From Solibacillus sp. FSL K6-1523 (lineage in GTDB: Bacteria > Bacillota > Bacilli > Bacillales_A > Planococcaceae), in NCBI RefSeq assembly GCF_038005225.1, contig NZ_JBBOSU010000001.1, positions 1,104,001 to 1,168,000 of the forward strand: a stretch of 64,000 nucleotides of DNA, in the 5' to 3' direction. The position numbers and the translations under genes were made by a program. Below are positions 38,441 through 46,906 of the stretch, piece by piece (position 1 is the stretch's first letter; the number at the start of each line of letters is the position of its first letter). Under the pieces are notes generated by a model. It had not been told where the DNA came from. It saw only the letters and a list, made by a program, of their open reading frames with translations, and made no database searches.

Positions 38441-39661
38441 ATGAAAAAATTACTTATGCTAGGTGGTTCACATTTTCAAATTCCTGCGATAAAGAAAGCA
38501 AAAGAGATGGGCTATTACGTAATAACTTGTGATTATTTAGAAGATAATCCAGGCCACCAATTCGCTGATGAATCCTATAATATTAGCACTACTGATAAAG
38601 AGGCTGTCTTACATTTAGCAAAGTCGTTGGAAATAGACGGAATTGTTTGTTATGCAGCGGATTCAGGAGCACCAACAGTAGCCTATGTTGCTGAGCAATT
38701 AGGATTGCCGTCACATCCATATAAATCTGTGGAAATACTAACTAATAAGGATAAATTTAGAGAGTTCCAAAAGGAAAACGGTTTTAATATACCTAGGGCA
38801 AAGGGATATTTCACATTGGAAGAAGCTAAAGCTGATTTTCATAACTTTAACATGCCTGTCATGATTAAACCCGTTGATTCGTCAGGGAGTAAAGGCGTTT
38901 CGAAAATTGATTCAATCACACTGCTTGAAGAAAAAGTAGAGACTGCTTTAAGTTTTTCTAGAGCCAAACGTTTTCTTATAGAAGAGTATATCGAAAATTT
39001 TGGTCCTCATGTTGGAGGAGATGGCTTTTCTGTAGATGGTAAACTTGTATTTCGTTGTTTTTCAAATGAATATTTTTCAACGACTAATTTTAATCCATTT
39101 GTTTCGATATTTGCGAGTTGGCCATATATGATGCCGGCGCGTTTACACAATCAGATTCATAGGGAAATTCAAAGAGCATTAAGTTTACTCAATATGCAAA
39201 CAGGTGCTTACAATTTTGATGTTCGTGTTGATAACAATGAAAATGTATATCTTATAGAAATTGCCCCAAGAAATGGTGGAGATTGGAATCCTAATGTAAT
39301 AAAATACGCAACGGGTATAGATACGATTGAATATGCGATGAAGGCAGCATTGGGTGAAGATTGTAGTAATTTAACTATGGTAGAACCTCGAGGATATTGG
39401 GGGAGTTATGTATTGAATAGTGGGAAAAGTGGGATTTTTAAAGGGATTGAGATTCAGGAAGATTTTAAAAATAACAATCTTGTAGAACATGAATTAGTAG
39501 TACAACTAGGTGATGAGATTACTGCACTTACAGGAGCGCATGATAAAGTTGGAATCATGATATTGAAATTTTCATCAACCGAAGAAATGTTAGATAAAGT
39601 AAATAACATGTCTGACTGGGTGAAGCTTATCGTTGAAGAACCGTCCATTACGAATAACTAA
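38441..39661 (+). CDS. ATP-grasp ligase, tandem paralogue 2
   Basis: The second copy has 406 residues, starts 15 bases after the first, and has the same N-lobe (KKLLMLGGSHFQIPAIKKAK) and ATP-binding (VMIKPVDSSGSKGV) blocks. Its metal site is the canonical type, NFDVRVDN then VYLIEIAPRNGGD, so it looks fully competent. The C-terminal lobe, which shapes substrate choice, differs strongly from copy 1. The pair could act as two ligases with different substrates, or as active and regulatory partners. No separate promoter is seen between them. Confidence 0.84.
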   Translation: MKKLLMLGGSHFQIPAIKKAKEMGYYVITCDYLEDNPGHQFADESYNISTTDKEAVLHLAKSLEIDGIVCYAADSGAPTVAYVAEQLGLPSHPYKSVEILTNKDKFREFQKENGFNIPRAKGYFTLEEAKADFHNFNMPVMIKPVDSSGSKGVSKIDSITLLEEKVETALSFSRAKRFLIEEYIENFGPHVGGDGFSVDGKLVFRCFSNEYFSTTNFNPFVSIFASWPYMMPARLHNQIHREIQRALSLLNMQTGAYNFDVRVDNNENVYLIEIAPRNGGDWNPNVIKYATGIDTIEYAMKAALGEDCSNLTMVEPRGYWGSYVLNSGKSGIFKGIEIQEDFKNNNLVEHELVVQLGDEITALTGAHDKVGIMILKFSSTEEMLDKVNNMSDWVKLIVEEPSITNN

Positions 39662-39781
39662 TAATATATCGTACATGTGGATTTTGAAGAATTTTTTTAA
39701 TTCGAATTTTTTGAAAATTTAAATATTTTAAAGCTTACCAAAAATAGACATCGGATTTTTTATCTTCTTAGAGGTGATGGA

Positions 39782-40753
39782 ATGAAAGACTTAGGTGGTT
39801 ACTTTGGTATGGAGCAGTTAGTAAATAATGAATATCATGAGGGGTTAGTTGCATTAAATAATGCACGGAATGCCTTGTTATACTTACTTAAGTCAAAAAA
39901 AATTCGGAAAGTATATATCCCTTACTACTTATGTGAATCAGTAAGCAATATGTTGAATAAAAATAACTATGAATTTGACTATTATAAAATAGACGCACAT
40001 TTTAGCCCTATTTTTAATAAAAATATTGATGACGATGAGATTCTTTATATTGTCAATTACTATGGACAGCTTTCTAATGAAAAAATCCTTCTGTTGAAAC
40101 AAACATATAAGCATGTATTAATCGATAATACGCATGCCTTTTTTCAAAAACCTTTGAATGGGGTAGATACAATCTATTCTTGCAGAAAGTTTTTTGGGGT
40201 GCCTGATGGAGCGTATCTTTCAACGAATACCAAACTAAGTGAAGTACTAGAGACGGATGTTTCCAAAGAGAGAATGACACATATTTTGGGACGTTATGAA
40301 GGGGCAGCATCGGATTATTATTTTAACTATCAAGAAGCAGATAAGTTGCTTGATAGAGAACCCTTAAAGTATATGTCAAAACTTACGCATAACCTTCTCG
40401 GTGCAATTGATTACGAGAATGTACGTAAAGTCAGACGTGATAACTATGCGTTTTTGGAAAGAACACTTAAGAAAAAAAATAAATTGAAACTCATAACGCC
40501 TTATGGAGCATTTGCATATCCCTTTTATGCTGAAAATGCAGTTGAAATTAGAGTGAAATTAGTTAAGAAGAAGTTGTTTATTCCAACGTTATGGCCAAAT
40601 GTACTTGAATCTACATTAGAAAATAGTGTTGAGTATCAATATTCCTCAAATATATTACCGTTACCATGTGATCAACGTTATGGAGAAGATGATATGGAGT
40701 ATATTGTAAGATGTATAAATGAAGAAATAGAAATTTCAACGACCATGAAATGA
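39782..40753 (+). CDS. PLP-dependent aminotransferase-fold protein (DegT-like, divergent)
   Basis: The 323-residue protein has the fold I aminotransferase layout: LNNARNALLYLL near the N-terminus, YIPYYLCESV, LIDNTHAFFQ (Asp for the PLP ring nitrogen) and SCRKFFGVPDGAYL, whose Lys is the candidate Schiff-base residue. It is shorter than full DegT enzymes and belongs to a set often found in polysaccharide clusters as hypothetical. It lies ten bases before the next aminotransferase gene. Whether it is catalytic (aminotransfer, dehydration) is open. Confidence 0.7.
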   Translation: MKDLGGYFGMEQLVNNEYHEGLVALNNARNALLYLLKSKKIRKVYIPYYLCESVSNMLNKNNYEFDYYKIDAHFSPIFNKNIDDDEILYIVNYYGQLSNEKILLLKQTYKHVLIDNTHAFFQKPLNGVDTIYSCRKFFGVPDGAYLSTNTKLSEVLETDVSKERMTHILGRYEGAASDYYFNYQEADKLLDREPLKYMSKLTHNLLGAIDYENVRKVRRDNYAFLERTLKKKNKLKLITPYGAFAYPFYAENAVEIRVKLVKKKLFIPTLWPNVLESTLENSVEYQYSSNILPLPCDQRYGEDDMEYIVRCINEEIEISTTMK

Positions 40754-40762
40754 GGTAGTTAG

Positions 40763-41890
40763 ATGAATCATCCAGTACAAGTGACACGTTCATCAATGCC
40801 GGGCTTTGATGAGTATATAGAAGAAATTAAGGAACTATGGGAAACACAGTGGCTAACGAATATGGGGGTTAAACATACACGATTAGAAGTAGAGTTAGCT
40901 CGGTATTTAAACACCTCAAACGTTGCTTTATTTGCAAATGGTCATCTTGCACTTGAATATATAATTGCTGCCCTAAATCTTAAAGGAGAGGTCATTACAA
41001 CACCTTTCACTTTTGCCTCAACAACCCATGCAATTGTCCGTAATGGTTTAACGCCCATTTTCTGTGATATTAATCCAGATGATTATACGATTCAAACGGA
41101 ATATCTTGAAAGTTTAATAACAGAGAAAACATCGGCAATTATACCAGTGCATGTTTACGGCAACGTTTGTAATGTAAAGGAAATTGAGAGAATAGCAAAA
41201 AAATATAAACTTAAGGTCATATATGATGCTGCTCATGCTTTCGGGGTTACTGTGAATGGGGAAGGTGTAGCTAACTTTGGTGATGCTTCTATGTTCAGTT
41301 TCCATGCGACGAAAGTGTTTAATACGATAGAAGGTGGGGCAATAACGTGTGCAGATTCTAGCATAAGTGAATTGCTAAACACCTATAAAAATTTCGGTAT
41401 AACTGGACCAGAAACGGTCAAGTACATTGGTGGCAATGCAAAAATGAATGAGTTTCAGGCAGCTATGGGCATTTGCAATTTACGAAATGTAGATCAAGAG
41501 ATAAAGAAAAGAGAAAAAAATTACAATCGGTATGTTGAACATCTCAGTGAAATGAAAGGCATTAAATTATCATTACCTCCAAAAAACACGAAAAGCAATT
41601 TTGCCTATTTACCTGTTGTATTTGATGGCTTCTCACGTTCACGAAATGAAATATTTGAAGAACTAAAGAAACAAAATATTTTTGCACGGAAGTATTTTTA
41701 CCCCTTAACAAATAGTTTGGAATGTTACCAAGGAAAATTCATTCCTAATCATACCCCAGTCGCAGAATATATCGCTGAAAATGTCTTAACGCTCCCATTA
41801 TATGCAGATTTGAACCTAGAAGATGTTGATAAAATTTGTGCCATCATTAAAACACATCATCAGAACTTACAATTAATCATCCCAAGGTGA
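40763..41890 (+). CDS. DegT/DnrJ sugar aminotransferase, VioA-like
   Basis: This 375-residue PLP enzyme has TTPFTFASTTHAIV, DAAHAFGV (PLP-binding Asp) and SFHATKVFNTIEGGA with the Schiff-base Lys. The sequence style is that of dTDP-4-keto-6-deoxyglucose 4-aminotransferases (VioA, DesI). Just downstream are rmlA and rmlB, which make that keto sugar, and rmlC/rmlD or a 3,4-ketoisomerase are missing. So dTDP-4-amino-4,6-dideoxyglucose is the most likely product; a C3 aminotransferase is less likely without the isomerase. Confidence 0.87.
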   Translation: MNHPVQVTRSSMPGFDEYIEEIKELWETQWLTNMGVKHTRLEVELARYLNTSNVALFANGHLALEYIIAALNLKGEVITTPFTFASTTHAIVRNGLTPIFCDINPDDYTIQTEYLESLITEKTSAIIPVHVYGNVCNVKEIERIAKKYKLKVIYDAAHAFGVTVNGEGVANFGDASMFSFHATKVFNTIEGGAITCADSSISELLNTYKNFGITGPETVKYIGGNAKMNEFQAAMGICNLRNVDQEIKKREKNYNRYVEHLSEMKGIKLSLPPKNTKSNFAYLPVVFDGFSRSRNEIFEELKKQNIFARKYFYPLTNSLECYQGKFIPNHTPVAEYIAENVLTLPLYADLNLEDVDKICAIIKTHHQNLQLIIPR

Positions 41891-41942
41891 GATATTGATC
41901 GATTAGAAAGTTCAGTAAAAATCCAAGAGGAGGATGTGAAAT

Positions 41943-42833
41943 ATGAAAGGTATACTTTTAGCCGGAGGTTCGGGAACGCGGATGTATCCACTAACAAAGT
42001 CGGTTTCCAAACAAATATTGCCGGTATATGATAAGCCGATGATTTATTATCCGCTATCTGTTTTAATGCTGGCAGGAATAAGGGAAATATTAATTATCTC
42101 CACCCCTAGAGATGTTGACTTATTTAAAGAACTATTAGGAGATGGAAGTAAATTAGGGATGTGCTTTGAATATGCTGTTCAAAAATATCCCAATGGCTTA
42201 GCGGAGGCCTTTATTATTGGTGAGGAGTTTATCGGTGATTCTCCAGTGTCATTAGTATTAGGGGATAATATTTTTTATGGCTCTAATTGGAGTGATGTAT
42301 TAAAAGATGCTGCGTCATTAACGAATGGAGGCGTCATTTTTGGATGTTATGTAAATGATCCAAGAGCATATGGTGTCGTAGAGGTAAATGAACAAAAGAA
42401 CGCCATTTCAATAGAAGAAAAACCAGAAAATCCTAAATCATCATATGCAATACCAGGTCTCTACTTTTTTGATAATAAAGTTGTTAAGATAGCCAAAAGC
42501 GTAAAGCCTTCAGCGAGAGGAGAAGTGGAAATTACCTCAATTATTAAGGAATATATGAGGAGGGATGAATTAAAGGTGGAATTACCTGGACGCGGGTTGG
42601 CATGGTTAGATACAGGCACTCACGAATCCCTTTTAAAAGCGTCAAATTTTGTTGAGGCGATACAAAAAAGACAAGGATTATACATTGCTTGTATTGAAGA
42701 AATTGCGTTTAGAAGCGGATATATTACAAAACAACAATTAATTGAACTCGCTCAACCGCTTTTGAAAACAGAGTACGGTAAATATTTGGTAGAAGTTTCA
42801 CATTCAATAAACAACGCACATGTGACAATGTAG
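41943..42833 (+). CDS. rmlA: Glucose-1-phosphate thymidylyltransferase
   Basis: RmlA makes dTDP-glucose. The 296-residue protein has the [19 protein letters not shown] start motif, [25 protein letters not shown] and [10 protein letters not shown], full family length. AGAGGAGGATGTG precedes ATG 41943. It supplies RmlB (next gene). Confidence 0.96.
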   Translation: MKGILLAGGSGTRMYPLTKSVSKQILPVYDKPMIYYPLSVLMLAGIREILIISTPRDVDLFKELLGDGSKLGMCFEYAVQKYPNGLAEAFIIGEEFIGDSPVSLVLGDNIFYGSNWSDVLKDAASLTNGGVIFGCYVNDPRAYGVVEVNEQKNAISIEEKPENPKSSYAIPGLYFFDNKVVKIAKSVKPSARGEVEITSIIKEYMRRDELKVELPGRGLAWLDTGTHESLLKASNFVEAIQKRQGLYIACIEEIAFRSGYITKQQLIELAQPLLKTEYGKYLVEVSHSINNAHVTM

Positions 42834-42875
42834 CGTTGTTTATTCAGTTGAACAAGTTTGAAAGTGGTGAGCTAG

Positions 42876-43919
42876 GTGAAAAAGAAAAAAATCCTCGTAA
42901 CAGGTGGAGCAGGCTTCATCGGAGGGAATTTTGTTCAGTTTATGGACAGAAAATATCCTGAATATGATCTTTATAATTTAGATGCCTTAACGTATGCTGG
43001 AGATTTAACAAAACATCATATGATTGAAATGAAGGATAATTATCATTTTATCAAAGCTAATATTGTGGATTATGATGTGGTTCTTTCCCTTTTTGAAAAA
43101 GAACAATTCGATTATGTCGTCCATTTTGCTGCTGAAAGTCATGTGGACCGTTCTATTACTGATCCTGGTATATTTGTTCAAACAAATGTATTAGGGACCC
43201 AAGTATTGTTAGAAGCAGCGAGGCGAGTGGAGCTTACAAAATTTGTTCATATTTCAACAGATGAAGTATACGGGGAATTGGATTTTGACCCAACAACCTT
43301 TTTTTCAGAAGAAACCCCATTACAACCAAATAGCCCTTATAGCGCAAGTAAAGCATCTTCAGATTTATTAGTTAGGGCGTATCACGAAACATATGGTTTA
43401 CCCGTTAATATTACGCGTTGTTCAAATAACTATGGACCTTATCATTTTCCAGAAAAGTTAATTCCTTTAACTATTTCGCGCGCATTAAATGATGTGAAGG
43501 TTCCTATATATGGAGACGGGCAAAATATTCGAGATTGGTTACATGTATTTGATCATTGCGCGGCGATTGATTTAGTATTGCACAAAGGTGTGAATGGTGA
43601 GGTTTATAATGTAGGTGGAAATAATGAACGGACCAATTTAGAAGTTGTGAAAACAATCATTCAAGCATTAGGGAAATCCGAAGAACTGATTGAATTTGTC
43701 GAAGATCGTTTAGGTCATGATAAGCGTTATGCCATTGATTCGACGAAGTTAAAACAATTGGGCTGGAACCCTTCCTATACATTTGAAACAGGTATGATTC
43801 AAACGATTCATTGGTATATAAAACATGAGGAATGGTGGCAGCACATAATAAGTAAGCAATATCAAAGCTCTTTTAACTTAATTCAGCAGAAATCCCCTAC
43901 TTCTATAAGTGGGAGATGA
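42876..43919 (+). CDS. rmlB: dTDP-glucose 4,6-dehydratase (C-terminus repeat-derived)
   Basis: RmlB makes dTDP-4-keto-6-deoxyglucose. The 347-residue extended SDR shows VTGGAGFIGGNFV, HFAAESHVDRS, STDEVYGEL and YSASKASSD (Tyr-x-x-x-Lys), with RCSNNYGPYHFPEKLIPL. Start is GTG 42876. The catalytic domain is complete by about residue 325. The last 14 residues (from N334) and the stop codon are encoded by the 5' end of repeat copy 3, which has replaced the original 3' end, so the native tail may be lost or extended. Confidence 0.95.
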   Translation: MKKKKILVTGGAGFIGGNFVQFMDRKYPEYDLYNLDALTYAGDLTKHHMIEMKDNYHFIKANIVDYDVVLSLFEKEQFDYVVHFAAESHVDRSITDPGIFVQTNVLGTQVLLEAARRVELTKFVHISTDEVYGELDFDPTTFFSEETPLQPNSPYSASKASSDLLVRAYHETYGLPVNITRCSNNYGPYHFPEKLIPLTISRALNDVKVPIYGDGQNIRDWLHVFDHCAAIDLVLHKGVNGEVYNVGGNNERTNLEVVKTIIQALGKSEELIEFVEDRLGHDKRYAIDSTKLKQLGWNPSYTFETGMIQTIHWYIKHEEWWQHIISKQYQSSFNLIQQKSPTSISGR

Positions 43920-44186
43920 ATGCCAAAAAGGTAATTTTATTCAGTGGAGGTTCAAACCCTGGCTGAAGGAGATGAACCCAGGCTAAGAACGCCACATCGT
44001 GTGGCAATGCCTGAGTGACCAACATCGTGTTGGCCCAAGCTCCGGCGGATGTCACAGATTTTTAAGGAGGCCTGCGTGATGCAGGTCAGTTAGCCGTTGT
44101 CGCATGGACGCGACGAACTTAGGCTAACTTCCTTAGTGAGCGAGCTCGAAAAAATCTGGACGCAATTACGCCGAGGCGTAATTGAT
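43873..44186 (+). repeat. Palindromic modular repeat, copy 3 (longest form)
   Basis: It starts inside rmlB with TTAACTTAATTCAGC, contains the CAAAAAGG and GGTTCAAACCC modules, then hairpins GCCACA-TCG-TGTGGC (43991-44005) and CCAACA-TCG-TGTTGG (44016-44030), and the shared core GGCGGATGTCACAGA. In place of the plain TTTTTCGAG arm it has a 70-base insertion with nested stems: CCTGC/GCAGG, GTTAGCC/GGCTAAC and GTCGC/GCGAC. It ends with the CAATTACGC-CGAG-GCGTAATTG hairpin. It accounts for the first half of the 717-base gap before wzz. Confidence 0.9.
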
Positions 44187-44296
44187 CAAGTAGTATTCGT
44201 TATGAAATTCCTTATTTGTCTGGGTCCTAAATGAAATAGGATTCAGATTTTCTTTATGTTTAAAGGAACTATTTTTTTACCATACAAGTTGCACTT

Positions 44297-44490
44297 ATGA
44301 AACAATCATCCATTTAGAATGAAAATCTAATTAAGCAAACGTCGCCTCCCACGGCAGCGACACATCATGAGCAGTAAGTTTCAGATTGCCAACTTTTAAA
44401 TGGAGGCTGGCCTTGCACAAAGCCCAAGCTAGCCAATACTATAATTAGAAGCTTTGTTAGAAAACGCGCATCAAACGGATAGAATCTTTT
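44297..44490 (+). repeat. Second repeat family, copy B (upstream of Wzz)
   Basis: It has the same ordered blocks as 30382-30636 (AGAATGAAAATCT, CGTCGCCTCCCACGGCAGCG, GGCTGGCCTTGCACAAAGC, GGATAGAATCTTTT) but lacks the inner TTGCACAAA/TTTGTGCAA hairpin of copy A. It lies about 150 bases before the wzz start. I see no coding frame between it and wzz. Confidence 0.83.
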
Positions 44491-44636
44491 CTTGAAATTA
44501 TATAGGTAGAAGTAATTAAGAGAAAGGATTGCGCATATAAGATAAAGAAGCTCAATAATACCAAAATGCTATTCATACGAACGTTATTAACGTATAAACT
44601 ACTCGAAATTTTTAGGGAGGTTCAGGGGGGATAGAG

Positions 44637-45362
44637 TTGGAAGAAACAATCAAGATACAAGAAGTCGTAGAAACAATAAGGAAACGATTATTGCTTATCA
44701 TTATTTTACTTATTATTACCGCGGGGATTACTGCCGGGATTAGTTTTTATGTATTAACCCCCATCTACCAGGCACAAACACAAATTTTAGTGAATCAAAA
44801 TAATAATACGAACGAACCTTATTCGAGGTCACAAATAGAAACGGATATACAGTTAATCAATACGTATAATGTCATTATTACAAGCCCTGCTATTTTAAAT
44901 AAGGTAATTGAAAGAATGAAAATAAACATGTTACCAGAAAAATTAAAAGAGCAAATTACTTTAACGAATGAAAGTGACTCAAAAGTTATTAATATAATAG
45001 TAGAAGACTCTAGTCCACAGCAAGCTGTAGATATATCAAATACGGTAGCAGATGTATTTAAAGAGGAAATTCCAAAATTGATGAATGTAGACAATATAAA
45101 TATTTTATCTGTCGCTAAATTAAGTGAAAATCCTAACCCGATAAAACCGAATAAGACACTTAATATCACCATTGCGGCGGTAATTGGACTAATGTTGGGT
45201 ATCGGATTATCATTTTTACTCGAATTTTTGGATACAACGATTAAAAGCGAAAAAGACATAGAAGATATAGTAGGCTTACCGACGATGGGCGTAATCGGGT
45301 TAATAGCGAAAGAAAAGATTAAAAAATCGACCTTTAAGTCACGTAAAGGAAGGGGGAATTAA
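44637..45362 (+). CDS. Wzz/CapA-type chain-length determinant and BY-kinase adaptor
   Basis: The 241-residue protein has two membrane segments (about 18-38 and 175-196) flanking an extracellular coiled region, with the PNPIKPNKTLN proline motif before the second segment as in Wzz/YveK/CapA. These proteins set polymer length and activate the cognate tyrosine kinase encoded next, one base away. TTG 44637 is preceded by CAGGGGGGATAG. Confidence 0.92.
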   Translation: MEETIKIQEVVETIRKRLLLIIILLIITAGITAGISFYVLTPIYQAQTQILVNQNNNTNEPYSRSQIETDIQLINTYNVIITSPAILNKVIERMKINMLPEKLKEQITLTNESDSKVINIIVEDSSPQQAVDISNTVADVFKEEIPKLMNVDNINILSVAKLSENPNPIKPNKTLNITIAAVIGLMLGIGLSFLLEFLDTTIKSEKDIEDIVGLPTMGVIGLIAKEKIKKSTFKSRKGRGN

Positions 45363-45363
45363 A

Positions 45364-46086
45364 GTGTTTGGGCTGAAGAAAAGGAAGTTGGAAAAAAAAC
45401 GAAAACTTGCAAAGATGGCTCGAAAACTGGTTACCGTTTCAGATTCAAAATCAATTATTTCAGAGCAATTTCGTACAATCCGCACAAATATCTCGTTTTC
45501 TATGCCGGACCAAGAGCTAAAAACGATTTTAGTTACCTCCTCAACACCTGGTGAAGGGAAGTCAACAATTGCAGCGAATCTAGGGGTTGTTTATGCGCAG
45601 GAAGGTAAAAGAGTATTAATTATCGACGGAGATTTGCGGAAACCGACATTGCATCAGACGTTTAAAAGGTTTAACAAAGCAGGGCTATGTGGTGTTTTAT
45701 CTAAAAAAACGCCATTTTACGAAGCGATACAAGAGACAGCTATTGAAGGACTAAATATTATGACAAGTGGTGCGATTCCTCCAAACCCAGCGGAATTACT
45801 TTCTTCAAAAGCGTTGGATATATTAATTCAAGATGTAAAGAAGGATTATGACATCATTTTATTCGATGCACCGCCATTGTTAATTGTATCAGATGCACAA
45901 ATATTGTCGAATAAATGTGATGGTACGCTTTTAATTGCCAATACAGGTGTTGTCGAAAAAGAAGTTATCGTAAAAGCGACAGCAATTTTGGCTACTTCTC
46001 AAGCAAAGGTTTTGGGGGTTGTATTAAACAACTATGTATTTCCTCGTCATCAGCAATACTATGGCTATTATAGTTACGATGACTAA
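45364..46086 (+). CDS. CpsD/CapB-type bacterial tyrosine kinase
   Basis: The 240-residue cytoplasmic BY-kinase has Walker A SSTPGEGKST (59-68), Walker A' LIIDGDLRKP, Walker B ILFDAPPLL and a C-terminal tyrosine cluster (Tyr 232, 233, 235, 236, 238) that autophosphorylates. Cycles of phosphorylation by this kinase and removal by the CpsB-type phosphatase at 18052 control polymerisation and export. GTG 45364 is used. It is the last gene of the island before spoVS. Confidence 0.95.
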   Translation: MFGLKKRKLEKKRKLAKMARKLVTVSDSKSIISEQFRTIRTNISFSMPDQELKTILVTSSTPGEGKSTIAANLGVVYAQEGKRVLIIDGDLRKPTLHQTFKRFNKAGLCGVLSKKTPFYEAIQETAIEGLNIMTSGAIPPNPAELLSSKALDILIQDVKKDYDIILFDAPPLLIVSDAQILSNKCDGTLLIANTGVVEKEVIVKATAILATSQAKVLGVVLNNYVFPRHQQYYGYYSYDD

Positions 46087-46269
46087 ATTTGCTCGGTTTT
46101 CTAAAATTAGTTAGCATATATTACACTAAGTTTATCCTATAATTTTAACAAAAATTGTAGAACGGTAACTTTAGAAGTCTATTTCTTTTTCTACGCACAT
46201 ACAATAGGCTACGGACAATAAATACGCGTGTCCTAACACAAAAGAGGAACCATATGAGGAGGAATAGCT

Positions 46270-46536
46270 GTGGATTCATTAAAAGTATCATCACGTTCTA
46301 ATCCAAATTCAGTTGCAGGTGCGCTGGTAGCGGTCATTCGAGAACAAGGGTATGCGGAAATGCAAGCAGTCGGTGCGGGTGCACTCAATCAAGCAGTGAA
46401 AGCAGTAGCCATAGCAAGAGGTTTTGTTGCACCGAGCGGCACGGATTTAATTTGTGCACCGGCATTTGCAGACATTACAATAGCAGGTGAAGATCGAACT
46501 GCACTTAAGCTTCTCGTTGAAAAACGAAGTCGATAA
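46270..46536 (+). CDS. spoVS: Stage V sporulation protein SpoVS, copy 1
   Basis: SpoVS is a small Alba-fold protein needed for spore coat and core maturation in Bacillus. This 88-residue copy has the near-invariant VGAGALNQAVKAVAIARGFV and PSGTDLICAPAF blocks; B. subtilis SpoVS is 86 residues. GTG 46270 lies behind AGGAGGAATAG. A second, almost identical protein is encoded 371 bases downstream. Confidence 0.96.
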   Translation: MDSLKVSSRSNPNSVAGALVAVIREQGYAEMQAVGAGALNQAVKAVAIARGFVAPSGTDLICAPAFADITIAGEDRTALKLLVEKRSR

Positions 46537-46587
46537 TCTGAACATGTCGTCCACTTGTTGGGCACCTGTTTTATTGGATAATAAAGT

Positions 46588-46779
46588 TTAACTTAATTCA
46601 GCAGAAGTCCCCTACTTATAAGTGAGGGATGAATGCCAAAAAGGCAATTCTACTTGCGTGGGGGTTCAAACCCCGGCTGAATCAAGTTAAGCCCCGGCGG
46701 ATGTCACAGATTTTTAAGGGAAGTTTTTCGAGCTAGCTCGAAAAAATCTGGACGCAATTACGCCGAGGCGTAATTGATT
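46588..46779 (+). repeat. Palindromic modular repeat, copy 4 (long form, between the spoVS genes)
   Basis: The outer stem TTAACTTAATTCAGC (46588-46602) pairs with GCTGAATCAAGTTAA (46676-46690) with one mismatch. Inside are CCAAAAAGG and GGGGTTCAAACCCC. The core and the hairpins TTTTTCGAG-CTAG-CTCGAAAAA and CAATTACGC-CGAG-GCGTAATTG follow. It sits 52 bases after spoVS copy 1. Confidence 0.92.
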
Positions 46780-46906
46780 CATGTCTTCGAGTAAAGAAAA
46801 AGGGTGCTTTAGTAATTGTAATTTATAGAATATTCAAATTATAAAAACTGAATAATTATTGTTTACATCTTAATAATAAACTAATTTTATATAGGGGGAA
46901 ATAGCT

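Noticed and set aside
46825-46853. Sigma-H-like promoter before spoVS copy 2 (ATAGAATAT and TGAAT)
   Set aside because: The two boxes are 15 bases apart, beyond the usual 10 to 12, and no equivalent is seen before copy 1.
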